A stretch of 64,000 bases of DNA from UBA7672 sp963718145 (GTDB taxonomy: Bacteria > Pseudomonadota > Alphaproteobacteria > Caulobacterales > Hyphomonadaceae). The DNA lies in NCBI GenBank assembly GCA_963718145.1, contig CAVQYJ010000007.1:62001-126000 (forward strand), given 5' to 3'. The translations under genes were made by a program, and so were the position numbers. The notes under the pieces are model-generated. The model ran no database searches. It was not told the DNA's origin and saw only the letters and a list, made by a program, of their open reading frames with translations. Below, piece by piece: positions 38,355-46,977 of this stretch; the stretch's first letter is position 1, and each line of letters opens with the position of its first letter.

Positions 38355-39275
38355 ATGCGCAGCTTCATTCTGTTTCTGGCGGTTCTGGTTCTCGCAGGTT
38401 GCGGCAGGACAGGACCGGAGCGGGACGCCACGCCGCGCATTGCCGTGATCTCGGCGTTCGAGCCGGAGCTGGCCGTGCTTCGCAAGGCGGTTGTGGCGCC
38501 GCGCGAGGAGACGATCGGCGGGGTGACGTTCATTACGGGCAAGCTGGCCGGCAAGGACGTGGTGCTGTTCCTCAGCGGCGTGTCGATGGTGAACGCGGCG
38601 ATGACCACGCAGATGGCGGTCGACCATTTTCCCATAACGCGGATCGTGGTTTCGGGCATCGCGGGCGGGGTCGATCCGGCGCTGGATGTCGGCGACGTGG
38701 TGGCGCCGGATCGCTGGGGCCAGTATCTCGAAAGCGTCATCGCACGGGAGACGAAGACCGGGTTCGCGCCGACACCGGGCCTGATCGCTCCATCCGAACA
38801 AGGGTTCGCGAATTTCGGAATGATCTTTACGCGGGCGGTGGAAATTCCGCGCGGAAATGCTCCGCCCGAGGGGCGCTTCTGGTTCGATGCTGATCCCGTG
38901 ATGCTGATTGCGGCGCGCGATATCGCGGCCAGCGTCAGCCTGCAGACATGCGTGGCGGACCAATGCCTGAGGGCGCCGCCCAAGGTGGTCGTGGGCGGCC
39001 ATGGCGTGTCGGGTCCGGCGTTTGTGGACAATGCCGGCGTCCGCGAATGGGCGTTCGCGACGTTTGAGGCGCGCGTGCTCGACATGGAGACAGCGGCGAT
39101 CGCGCATGTGGCTTATGCCAACGGCAAGCCATTCATCGCCTTCCGCAGCCTGTCGGACCTTGCCGGGGGCGACCCTGGCCAGAACCAGTGGACGACCTTC
39201 GTGCAGCTCGCCTCGGACAATTCCGCCGCCGTGGTGATGGCGTTCCTGAAAGCGCTGCCGGCTGCTGCGACCTGA
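38355..39275 (+). CDS. exported MTA/SAH nucleosidase-like lipoprotein
   Basis: The 306-aa protein begins with a lipoprotein signal (MRSFILFLAVLVLAGC, predicted lipidated C16). The rest is a PNP/UDP phosphorylase-fold domain: RIAVISAFEPELAVL, GVSMVNAAMTTQMAVDHF, VVSGIAGGVDPALDVGDVV, and the active-site segments VLDMETAAIAHVA and IAFRSLSDLAGG with the acid aspartate. These are the hallmarks of 5'-methylthioadenosine/S-adenosylhomocysteine nucleosidases, but those enzymes are normally cytosolic and about 230 aa; this one has an extra internal segment with two cysteines (TCVADQCL). GGGGAG precedes the start. Confidence 0.88.
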   Translation: MRSFILFLAVLVLAGCGRTGPERDATPRIAVISAFEPELAVLRKAVVAPREETIGGVTFITGKLAGKDVVLFLSGVSMVNAAMTTQMAVDHFPITRIVVSGIAGGVDPALDVGDVVAPDRWGQYLESVIARETKTGFAPTPGLIAPSEQGFANFGMIFTRAVEIPRGNAPPEGRFWFDADPVMLIAARDIAASVSLQTCVADQCLRAPPKVVVGGHGVSGPAFVDNAGVREWAFATFEARVLDMETAAIAHVAYANGKPFIAFRSLSDLAGGDPGQNQWTTFVQLASDNSAAVVMAFLKALPAAAT

Positions 39276-39331
39276 TATGGCGCTGCTTGCGCCCTCTTGA
39301 GTTCCCGGATGGTTTCAGGCCGAATGTGGCC

Positions 39332-39988
39332 ATGGGAATAGCGTTTGCTCTGCGTTGTGTCGCCGTCGGCGCATGTGCGGCGGTGATGGCGGCGAGCGCG
39401 TTCGCCCAGGAGCGGGTGTTCACGCGGCAGGATTATGAATCCTATTTCGCGCCGGGACGTTTCGCGAGTTTCTCGCCCTTCTACCAGAGCGACGGCATCT
39501 TCGAGATCGTGTCGAGCCGGGCGGCGACGTCGGCGGGACAGTATTTTCTCGAGCAGACGACGCGATCGTTCGACGTTTCGGCCAACTATGATGTCGAGAG
39601 CCGGCTCAAATTCTACAAGATCGATTCGACGCACACCGACAACATGATCTGGGACGAGCGTCGCGCGGTCTATCTCTACGATTATTCCGGCGCCGAGTTC
39701 GACAGCGACAGTTCGCGGGTGTGGGAGTCGCATGACGGGAGGCTGGACCTGTCGGACGGCGATCTGGCGCGTGGAGACCTGCACCAGTTCTACCGCGATG
39801 TGGACCGCAAGGCGGGACGGGATGCGAAAGTATTCGACGAGGATTTCCGGCGCGAGGTGGTCGGCTTCTGGACATGGGTCTGCGCCTATGTGCGCAAGGA
39901 TCGCTACGACGTGTCGTGCAAGGCGACGCACCAGACGTCGGGGCGCGAGGAGACCTACCTCTATCGGCGCCTCGATCTTGTTGGTTGA
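39332..39988 (+). CDS. exported protein of unknown function
   Basis: I do not recognise this 218-aa protein. A signal peptide covers about residues 1-24 (ALRCVAVGACAAVMAASAFA). The mature part is rich in aromatic and acidic residues (DYESYFAPGRFASFSPFYQS, YDYSGAEFDSDSSRVWES) and has two cysteines near the end (WVCAYVRKDRYDVSC) that could form a disulfide. The ATG at 39332 is chosen because it opens the signal peptide. It lies between two other exported-protein genes. Confidence 0.75.
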   Translation: MGIAFALRCVAVGACAAVMAASAFAQERVFTRQDYESYFAPGRFASFSPFYQSDGIFEIVSSRAATSAGQYFLEQTTRSFDVSANYDVESRLKFYKIDSTHTDNMIWDERRAVYLYDYSGAEFDSDSSRVWESHDGRLDLSDGDLARGDLHQFYRDVDRKAGRDAKVFDEDFRREVVGFWTWVCAYVRKDRYDVSCKATHQTSGREETYLYRRLDLVG

Positions 39989-40076
39989 TTTCGCGGCTCT
40001 TTGAATAGCCGTTCATCATGCAGTCTGCAGATCGTGTTCAGCTTCCATTCCGGATGGGGCTGGCATTGTCGTCCTC

Positions 40077-40538
40077 ATGATGAAGCACCTCAGGACGTTT
40101 GGCGCCGCCGCCGCAGCTCTGGCTGCGTCCGTGGCCCTTATCTCGGCCCCGGCCCTTGCCCAGCAAGGCCGCCCTGGCAATACCAACGACCTCGCCGGCG
40201 CGCCGGGCTACCGCGACTACGACCGCGACCGGAACTACGACCGCGACCGCGACGGCAACTGGGGCGGCGACTGGAACAACAACGACCGCCGCCGCGCCCC
40301 CGACTTCCAATGGGCCCAGGAGCAGTGCTCCAAGGCCGGCATCCAGGAAGCCTGGCGCCGGAACTACTACAGCGCCCAGTACAATGACGGCCCCAAACTC
40401 GTCGATGGCCGCCGCGGCTGGGAGATGGTCGGCCGGATGCGGCTCCACGACCGCCGCGGCCACAGCTACGTCAACACCGTCTGCTACATAGGCGGCGGGC
40501 GCGGGCGCGGCAACGATGTGCAGATCGACTTCCGCTAG
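40077..40538 (+). CDS. exported protein with a YDRDRD-rich linker
   Basis: This 153-aa protein has a signal peptide ending in APALAQ (about residue 29). A low-complexity linker follows, with alternating Asp/Arg and Tyr (YRDYDRDRNYDRDRD), then a globular half with a pair of cysteines (EEQCSK-like QEQCSKAGIQEAWRR and NTVCYIGGG). The second half looks like a small conserved periplasmic domain with a disulfide. The function is unknown. ATGs at 40077 and 40080 are both possible. A terminator follows. Confidence 0.75.
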   Translation: MMKHLRTFGAAAAALAASVALISAPALAQQGRPGNTNDLAGAPGYRDYDRDRNYDRDRDGNWGGDWNNNDRRRAPDFQWAQEQCSKAGIQEAWRRNYYSAQYNDGPKLVDGRRGWEMVGRMRLHDRRGHSYVNTVCYIGGGRGRGNDVQIDFR

Positions 40539-40558
40539 GAGGTCCAACGCAATCAGGG

Positions 40559-40590
40559 CAGCCGCCGGGCAACCGGCGGCTGTCTTGCGT
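40559..40590 (+). terminator. rho-independent terminator
   Basis: A 10-bp stem CAGCCGCCGG / CCGGCGGCTG with a GCAA tetraloop starts 20 nt after the preceding stop codon and is followed by TCTTGCGTT. It ends the transcript of the YDRDRD-rich exported protein. Confidence 0.65.
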
Positions 40591-40661
40591 TCGGACGCAC
40601 GCTCTCGATCGGACCGGCGGGCCGTCCGGGGTGCGTGTCCCTCCGGAACGATGGAGGGCGT

Positions 40662-40749
40662 GGGGACGCGGGATGCCCCGCGTGGGTGTTGGCGTCCGTC
40701 TCGCGACGGCTGCCGGCAGGTCGAAGAGAAGCGCGGATCCCGCGTCCCC
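40662..40749. repeat. 13-bp perfect inverted repeat around a structured loop
   Basis: GGGGACGCGGGAT (40662-40674) and ATCCCGCGTCCCC (40737-40749) are perfect complements separated by 62 bp. The loop itself contains smaller hairpins (CCGTC-TCGC-GACGG and GCTGCCGGCAG). No ORF with protein-like character crosses it. It may be part of a structured RNA or an intergenic repeat. Confidence 0.55.
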
Positions 40750-40965
40750 AGGGAGCGTTGATCGCCGGGCTGGAACCGAGAGGTCTTTCACTCTCCTGAC
40801 CAGTGTCCCGGCGGCGTGCAGGTCATGGCTGTTCCAACCATGATCCCTGGAGCACTCCCTCGCTTACCTGCAAGAGGCCCGGCTTCCCGAGGGCTCTTCA
40901 CGCTCGATCCCATCGCCGCCGCGCCGTTGAACAGCGTGCACGGCTGCCCTCCTGCGGTGGCGATG
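40740..40965 (-). ncRNA. candidate unassigned structured RNA
   Basis: On the minus strand a perfect -10 hexamer TATAAT (40971-40976) is followed within 10 nt by sequence that folds strongly: CCATCGCC pairs with GGCGATGG, CATGGTTGGAACAGCCATG makes a hairpin, and GAGAGTGAAAGACCTCTC makes another. The region has no credible ORF. I checked by eye for 4.5S RNA, RNase P RNA, tmRNA and cobalamin-riboswitch signatures and saw none; 6S RNA cannot be excluded. The -35 region is poor. This is a low-confidence call. Confidence 0.22.
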
Positions 40966-40970
40966 GGCGG

Positions 40971-40976
40971 ATTATA
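40971..40976 (-). promoter_or_regulatory. consensus -10 element TATAAT on the minus strand
   Basis: The hexamer is a perfect match to the sigma-70 -10 box, which is uncommon in this GC-rich sequence. An 18-bp spacer would place TTCTGT as a weak -35. It would drive transcription into the structured non-coding region and not into a protein gene. Confidence 0.35.
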
Positions 40977-41186
40977 CGGCAGGTTTTTAGCCCTACAGAA
41001 AAGTCGTGGCCGAACCGGCCAGGATTTCCTGCAAGCGGCTGGATTCACTGGGGAAGCCGGAAACGCGGATTTGGCAAACTGTCGGACAAGTCCGGCGGAT
41101 CCCCAACAGGTTCGCGCCTGGCCGGTTGGCCGGGGACGATGAATGTCGCCTCCGGCTCAGCCGCCCGACGGAGTTGCGGAGGTTCG

Positions 41187-41564
41187 CTATGGCGCGTCTT
41201 GCGCGTAGTCGATTTCGATCGCCAGCAAGATGAGGCCGCTGCCGCAGGTGTCCTTGACCTCGCCGACCTCGGGCGAGTCGGCGGGATGAAGCGTGCCGGT
41301 GATGGTCATGCGGCGATTGGCAAAGTCGGGCTGGGGGACGCCGGCAAGAGACAGGCCTGCGCCGGAAACGCATTCGCCCTTGCCCATCCCGCGGCCGCTG
41401 CCGGTGGGATAGAGGCGGAATTCGCGAAAGGCGCCGGCAGGCAGATACCAGCCTGTCAGCGTGACCATGTCGTCGCCAGGCTTGAGTGCGGCGATGTCGA
41501 ACTGCGGCGGCGCGCTGGAGCAGGCAGCGAGCGCCAGCCCGGCCAGGATCGCCGCCGCCCGCAT
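41187..41564 (-). CDS. small lipoprotein of unknown function
   Basis: The 125-aa product starts with a lipoprotein signal (MRAAAILAGLALAAC, lipidated C15). The mature part contains LKPGDDMVTLTGWYLPAGAF and NRRMTITGTLHPADSP, suggesting a beta-rich domain, plus two further cysteines. I do not recognise the family. It directly follows the M28 peptidase (stop codon and start are adjacent), so the two are probably one transcript. Confidence 0.75.
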   Translation of the reverse strand: MRAAAILAGLALAACSSAPPQFDIAALKPGDDMVTLTGWYLPAGAFREFRLYPTGSGRGMGKGECVSGAGLSLAGVPQPDFANRRMTITGTLHPADSPEVGEVKDTCGSGLILLAIEIDYAQDAP

Positions 41565-43843
41565 CTATTGCGCCGCCGAGGCGACGGCGCTGTTGATCAG
41601 TTTCACGCCTTCGTCGAGCTTGTCGGAATAGGCGTTAAGCGCCTTGGCGACGAGGCCGGCATAGGTGTCGACGTCTTCCCAGCGCTCGTCCTCGATGGCT
41701 TCGCGAACGCCGGGCAGCGTTTTCGCGCCATAGCCGGTGAGGCGGCCGGGCGCCCAGATCATGTTCTTGTACCAGCCGCGGCCGCCCGGCAGACCCGGCT
41801 CGACCAGCAGCGCCTGCTCTGTCTTGCCAGCGAGTGCGACAAGCTTGCCTTTCGTTGCAGACGGGAGGCCGGCGCCTTTCGTCTTCAGCGTCTCGTCGTA
41901 AGCCTTGGCGCTGGCCTTGAGGCGGACGAGCGCGTTCTGCATCGGCGCCAGGTTGAAATAAGGCACTGCCTTGAGGGGCGTTGGGGCGCCGGAGCTGAGC
42001 GTGGGATCGTCGGCGAGCTTGAAGGCATCGGCCTTGAGGGCCTTGTCCTGGCTGGCCTGGGTTTCGCGCTTGGTCTCGGCGAGTTTCACGACCTCGTCGA
42101 CATAGATGGAAACTGTATCGGCGAAATCGCCATAGCGCTGCACCGGCAGGTCGGCGTCGGCGAGGCGGATGACCATTCGGCCCACCGTTCTCGCCAGCGC
42201 GCCGCCATAGGCGAAGCCCGGGTCGACGAATTTCGAGTGGTGTTCCCAGGTGTCGTAGGCGGAGTGGTAGACCCCGCCGCTCTCGCCCTCGCCGCCATAT
42301 CCGACGTTCAGCGAGGCGAGCCCGAGATGCTGCAGGAAGCTGGAATAGTCTGAGCCTGAGCCCAGCGGATCCAGCGGCAGGTCCTTGCCGTCGGCGGCGG
42401 CCTTCGCCGCGGCGCGGGCGCTGTCGCTGGTTGCGGGCGTCGCCATGGCGGCGGCGCGGGCGCGCTTGTCGACCGAGACTCCGGTCTGCGGGTCGGTGAC
42501 ATCGGCGGCGATCCTGCCGACCCAGTTCTGCAGCGCGTGACTGCCGCCGACATTGAGAAAGCCGCGTCCATTGCCATCGGAGTTGATGTAGATGAGAGCC
42601 TTCTCTTTCAGTTCGTTCTCGTGCGTCTCGGCCCATTCGGTGGAGCCGAGCAGCATGGGCTCTTCCGCGTCCCAGCTGAGATAGACGAGCGTACGCCTGG
42701 GTTTCCAGCCGGTCTTCGCCAGCTCGCCGATGGCCTTGGCTTCGGCCATCATGGCGATGTGGCCGCTGATGGGATCGGATGCGCCGAAGACCCAGCCGTC
42801 ATGGTGGTTGCCGCGGAGGATCCACTGGTCGGGGAATTCCGAGCCCTTCATGGTGGCGACGACATTGTAGGCAGGCTTGAGCGACCATTCGGATTTGACT
42901 GTGAGGTGCGCCCTGGCCGCGTCGGTGCCTCCGACATGGTAGGTGATCGGCAGTGCGCCACGCCAGTTGGCGGGAACGACGCGGCCTTCGAGGGCGGACA
43001 GGAATTTCTGCGCGTCGCCATAGGAGACCGGCAGGACAGGAATCTTGAGGATGGTGGGCGCGTCCTTGCGGTCGAGGCGCTTTGCGTCGTCGGTCGCGCC
43101 GTACCCCGGCGTCAGCGGGTCGCCGGGATAGAGCGGCATGGCGGCGACGGAGCCGCGCTGGAAGCCTTGCGCCGGGCGGGCGGCGCCTTTGGGATAGACG
43201 TCGTCGGTCGAATAGCCGTCATCGCGCGGGTCGGAATAGATGATGCAGCCGATGGCGCCGGCTTCCTGCGCCAGTTGCGGTTTCAGGCCGCGCCAGCCCT
43301 GGCCGTAACGCGCGATGACGATCTTGCCTTTGACGTCGACGCCCATGCGCTGCAGCGCCTTGTAGTCGTCGGGCATGCCGTAGTTCACATAAACCAGCGG
43401 CGCGGTGACATCGCCATCGCCCTGGAAGGCGACATAGGCCGGAAGCTGGTCCTTCGTGCGCGACGAGGTGGCGTCGCCGGGGACTGGCTTCTCAGTGAGT
43501 GTCGCCTTGAAGCGCTGTTTGCCGAGAAGTTCGAGGCCGACTTTCTGCGGCGTAGGATAGAGGACCTTGAAGGTCTCGATCCTTGCATCCCACCCCCAGT
43601 CCTTGAAGCGCTGGAGCGTGTATTCGGCGTTGGCCTTGTTGTGCGCAGCGCCGACATGGTTGGGTTCGGCGGCCATGCGCTTCATCCACCCGCCCATTTC
43701 GGCGGGATCGATGGCGGCGTCGAACTTCTTCTCGATGTCTGCGAGCGGGTCGGGCGCTGCGGTCGGCGCAGTCTGCGAAAGGACAGGCGCGGCGATGAGG
43801 CCGGCGGCGAAGGATGGCCGCGGCGAGAGATGGTGTTGCGCAT
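41565..43843 (-). CDS. M28-family peptidase, PSMA-like, with disrupted signal-peptide frame
   Basis: The protein resembles M28B peptidases such as glutamate carboxypeptidase II (PSMA). It has a PA domain (YVNYGMPDDYKALQRMGVDV, GKIVIARYG), the co-catalytic zinc ligands in GNHHDGWVFGASDPISG, SWDAEEPMLLGSTEW, NSDGNGRGF and YHSAYDTWEHH, and a transferrin-receptor-like helical C-terminal domain. The frame runs open to 43946 but gives no sensible signal peptide. In another frame MRNTIS starts at 43843, and the h-region AAGLIAAPVLSQTA is back in the main frame. A net one-base loss between 43805 and 43840 would explain this. The length after repair is about 760 aa. Confidence 0.9.
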
Positions 43844-43952
43844 GATAGACCCCACGGCTTGTATGCCGGGAGCTAGGCATGGCGCGCGATGGGGAGCAAG
43901 GGTGCGCCATTCTGGAAGCGGAGACTGAAGTCTCCGCTTCCAGCACAGGTGG

Positions 43953-45035
43953 TTACTGCAACCCCGCCCGTTGCGCGCAGGCGTAGGCGAACTTGGCGAG
44001 GGGCTCGACGCGGCCTTCGTTCTGGGCGGCGGCGGCGTTGCTGGCCGTGCCGTCGCGCACGCGGCCGACAATGCCCTGGAGGATGCCGGCGAGGCGGAAG
44101 GCGTTGTAGGCGAAATAGTACTGCAGGTCGGGCAGGCTCTTGCGGCCGGTGAGTTCGCAGTAGCGGGCGACGTACTGGTCCTTGGTCGGGATGCCCAGCG
44201 CTTCGAGGTTCTGCACGGTGGCGAGCGAGGGCCGGTTGGGATCGGACGAGGGCATCACCCAGCCCATGAGATGATAGGTGAAATCGGCGAGCGGATCGCC
44301 AAGGGTGGAAAGCTCCCAATCGAGCACCGCGATCACCTTCGGCTCGGTGGGATGCAGGATCATGTTGTCGAGGCGGTAGTCGCCGTGGACGATGGAAGTC
44401 TTCTCGCCGGGCGGGATGTTCTTTGGAAGCCACTCGATGAGCTTGTCCATCTCCGGGATCCTGGTGGTCTCGGAGAGCTGGTATTGCTTGGTCCAGCGAT
44501 GGATCTGGCGGGCGATGTAGTCGCCTTCCTTGCCGAAGCCTTCGAGGCCTGCCTTGCGCCAGTCGACATTGTGGAGCGCGGCGAAGGTCGATAGCTTTGC
44601 GTCGAAGATGCCCCGGCGTTCGGCCGGCGACATGCCAGGCAGTGTTGCGTCCCAGAGGATGCGGCCATCGACCATGTCCATGATGTAGAAGGTTGTGCCG
44701 GCGACGCTGTCGTCTTCGCACAGGCCGAAGGGTTTCGGCACGGGAAAGCCGAGCGGATAGAGCGCAGCGATGACGCGGTATTCGCGGTCGACTGCGTGAG
44801 CGCTGGGCAGAAGCTTGCCGGGCGGCTTGCGCCGCATGACGTATTTCTTCTTCGGCGTGATGAGCTGGTAGGTGGGGTTAGACTGGCCGCCCTTGAATTG
44901 CTTCACCGTGAGCGGGCCGTGATAGCCCTCGACATTGGCCTGCATCCACTGCGCGAGCCTGGCCTCGTCGAAGCGATGGCTTTCGGCGACGTCCTTGGTG
45001 CCGCTGAACTGGTCGTTGGGATTGGTGTCAGCCAT
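43953..45035 (-). CDS. APH/choline-kinase-like phosphotransferase family protein
   Basis: This 360-aa protein has the aminoglycoside-phosphotransferase fold seen in the N-terminal half of eukaryotic ACAD10/ACAD11. The catalytic loop is IVHGDYRLDNMILHP and the metal site is VLDWELSTLGDPLADF; the N-terminal lobe has KQFKGGQSNPTYQLI and the lysine in YVMRRKPPG. In bacteria these genes are often linked to acyl-CoA dehydrogenases, and the substrate may be a hydroxyacyl-CoA. The ATG at 45035 gives MADTNPNDQFSGTK. The open frame runs on into purD only because purD carries an indel, so this is a separate gene. Confidence 0.9.
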   Translation of the reverse strand: MADTNPNDQFSGTKDVAESHRFDEARLAQWMQANVEGYHGPLTVKQFKGGQSNPTYQLITPKKKYVMRRKPPGKLLPSAHAVDREYRVIAALYPLGFPVPKPFGLCEDDSVAGTTFYIMDMVDGRILWDATLPGMSPAERRGIFDAKLSTFAALHNVDWRKAGLEGFGKEGDYIARQIHRWTKQYQLSETTRIPEMDKLIEWLPKNIPPGEKTSIVHGDYRLDNMILHPTEPKVIAVLDWELSTLGDPLADFTYHLMGWVMPSSDPNRPSLATVQNLEALGIPTKDQYVARYCELTGRKSLPDLQYYFAYNAFRLAGILQGIVGRVRDGTASNAAAAQNEGRVEPLAKFAYACAQRAGLQ

Positions 45036-45145
45036 GTCCTGCCCTCTACGCCGGTTTGCCGGTCTGGAGGCCAGCATACCGGTTATTCGGCCGTGCTTAA
45101 GCAGCGATTTTGGCCAGGTCGAGGGCTTTCTTGCCCTTGCGGACG

Positions 45146-46421
45146 CTAGGTGCGGTTCAGCGCCCTCCAGGCTATGTCTCTTCGGCAGAAGCCGTCCGGG
45201 CCAGTCGATCCTGTCGACGGCCTGGTAGGCGCGGGCGACGGCGTCCTGGAGGGTTGGGCCGGTGGCGGTGACGTTGAGGACGCGGCCGCCATTGGCGATG
45301 ATGTCTTCGCCCTGCCTTGCTGTGCCGGCATGGAAGACGGTGACGCCGGGGACTTTTCCCGCCTCGTCCAGCCCGCGGATGACGCCGCCCTTTTTCGGCT
45401 CGCCCGGATAGCCTGCGCCGGCCATCACCACGGTGACGGCGGGGTCAGAGAAACGCTCGAGGCGCTTGCAGCCTGCGAGACCGCCGATCGCGCAGGCGAG
45501 GAGTTGCGGCAGCGGATCGTCCTTGAGGCGCGCCATGATCACCTGGCATTCAGGATCGCCGAAGCGGACATTGTATTCGACGACACGCGGCGCTCCGTTC
45601 TCGATCATCAGGCCGACGAAGAGCACGCCGCGGTAGGGCCGGCCCTCGGCCTTCATGCCGTGCACGGTGGGCTCGACAATCTCGGTCATGACGCGCGCCT
45701 GCATGGCGGCGTCGAGGATGGGCGCGGGCGAATAGGCGCCCATGCCGCCGGTGTTGGGGCCGGTGTCGCCATCGCCGACGCGCTTGTGGTCCTGCGCGCC
45801 AGCCAGAGGGACGGCGGTCTCGCCGTCGCACAGGGCGAAGAAGCTCGCTTCCTCGCCGGCCATGAATTCCTCGATCACCAGGGTCGACGAGGCTGCGCCG
45901 AACTTGCCGCCAAGCATGGCGTCGATCTCGGCTTCGGCTTCGGAGCGCGTTTCGGCGATGACGACGCCCTTGCCCGCGGCGAGCCCATCGGCCTTGAGGA
46001 CATAGGGAGGGCTGAACCTGTCGAGGAAGGCCTTGGCCTTCCCGGCCTCGGTGAAGCGGCCATAGGCGGCGGTGGGGATGCCGTACTTGGCCATGAAGTC
46101 CTTCGAGAAACCCTTGGAGCCTTCGAGGATCGCCGCGCGGGCCGAGGGGCCGAAGACCGGGAGGTCGATCGCGCGCAGCTTGTCGGCGAGGCCAGCGACC
46201 AGAGGGACTTCCGGGCCGATGATGACCAGGTTGGGGCGTTCCAGCTTGGCGAGGGCGACCTGTCCCTCGATATTGTCGGCGGCGACATTCTCGCAGCGGG
46301 CGATGCCGGCGAGCCCCGGATTGCCGGGGGCGACGACGATATCGGTTACCCGCGGGCTCTGTTTCAACTTCCAGGCCAGGGCGTGTTCGCGGCCGCCGCT
46401 TCCCACGATGAGGATTTTCAT
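45146..46421 (-). CDS. purD: phosphoribosylamine-glycine ligase, frame broken by a 1-nt insertion
   Basis: PurD is the second enzyme of de novo purine synthesis, an ATP-grasp ligase. MKILIVGSGGREHALAWKLK, ADGLAAGKGVV, GPNTGGMGAYSPAP and NVRFGDPECQV are intact. Near the end, the main frame reads DWPGRLLPKRHS, but dropping one C (plus strand, 45196-45197) gives DWPDGFCRRDIAWRALNRT and a stop at 45146, which is the normal PurD C-terminus. The repaired protein is 424 aa. A possible second indel just after NRT would extend it to ...KKALDLAKIAA. The indel also creates a false fusion with the downstream phosphotransferase. Confidence 0.95.
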
Positions 46422-46530
46422 GCGAATTCGCCCAAACGGCCTGGCGCCGGGTATGCCCAATAGCTGACAAGATGCGTCCGCATTAGTACGGGCCGGGTAC
46501 GGAAAACAAGCTGATCGTTCGGGTAGACCA

Positions 46531-46962
46531 ATGGCCGATAAATCCGCACTCTTTTCGCGCGACAGCGACCTGACCGGGTTGTGGTCGGGGGAATACTGGT
46601 ATGTTGGCTATCCGAGGCCGCCCGTGCCGTTTTCGGCGCACCTGGTGGACACAGCGGGCAGCATCACGGGCACCACGCTGGAGCCGAACACATTCGCCCA
46701 TCCTGGCCTGATCGAGCTGTCCGCCGACTTTTCCGGGTCGCGCGGCGAGTTGAGCGTGCGCTTCACCAAGCTCTACCATCCCGCGCCGGGCGTGCATCGT
46801 GACCCGGTCTTCTATGCCGGCACGGTCGATCCGAAGTTCACGATGATCGACGGCGAGTGGGATATCGGCGACCTGCAGGGCCGCTTCGTCTTGGTGCGCG
46901 TCTCGCGCGGGGCGCAAGCCGAGGCCGTGGAGCGCGAGCTTGAGGTTGAACTGAAGCGGTAG
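46531..46962 (+). CDS. conserved protein of unknown function
   Basis: I do not recognise this 143-aa protein. It begins MADKSALFSRDSDLTGLWSG and continues with short alternating beta-type segments (EYWYVGYPRPPVPFSAHL, GSITGTTLEPNTF, GELSVRFTKLY, MIDGEWDIGDLQGRFVLVRV), which suggests a small beta-barrel similar to lipocalin-like proteins. No signal peptide is seen. It lies 15 bp before xseA and is divergent from purD. Confidence 0.75.
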   Translation: MADKSALFSRDSDLTGLWSGEYWYVGYPRPPVPFSAHLVDTAGSITGTTLEPNTFAHPGLIELSADFSGSRGELSVRFTKLYHPAPGVHRDPVFYAGTVDPKFTMIDGEWDIGDLQGRFVLVRVSRGAQAEAVERELEVELKR

Positions 46963-46977
46963 TCTATACTTGCTCGC

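Noticed and set aside
40539..41186. 4.5S RNA, RNase P RNA or tmRNA
   Set aside because: The diagnostic core sequences of these RNAs (such as the 4.5S GNAR-tetraloop region, the RNase P GAGGAAAGTCC block, or a tag-peptide ORF) were not seen on either strand.
43953..46460. An 835-codon PurD-phosphotransferase fusion protein
   Set aside because: Restoring one base near 45196 gives the normal PurD C-terminus and stop, and the phosphotransferase has its own start at 45035.
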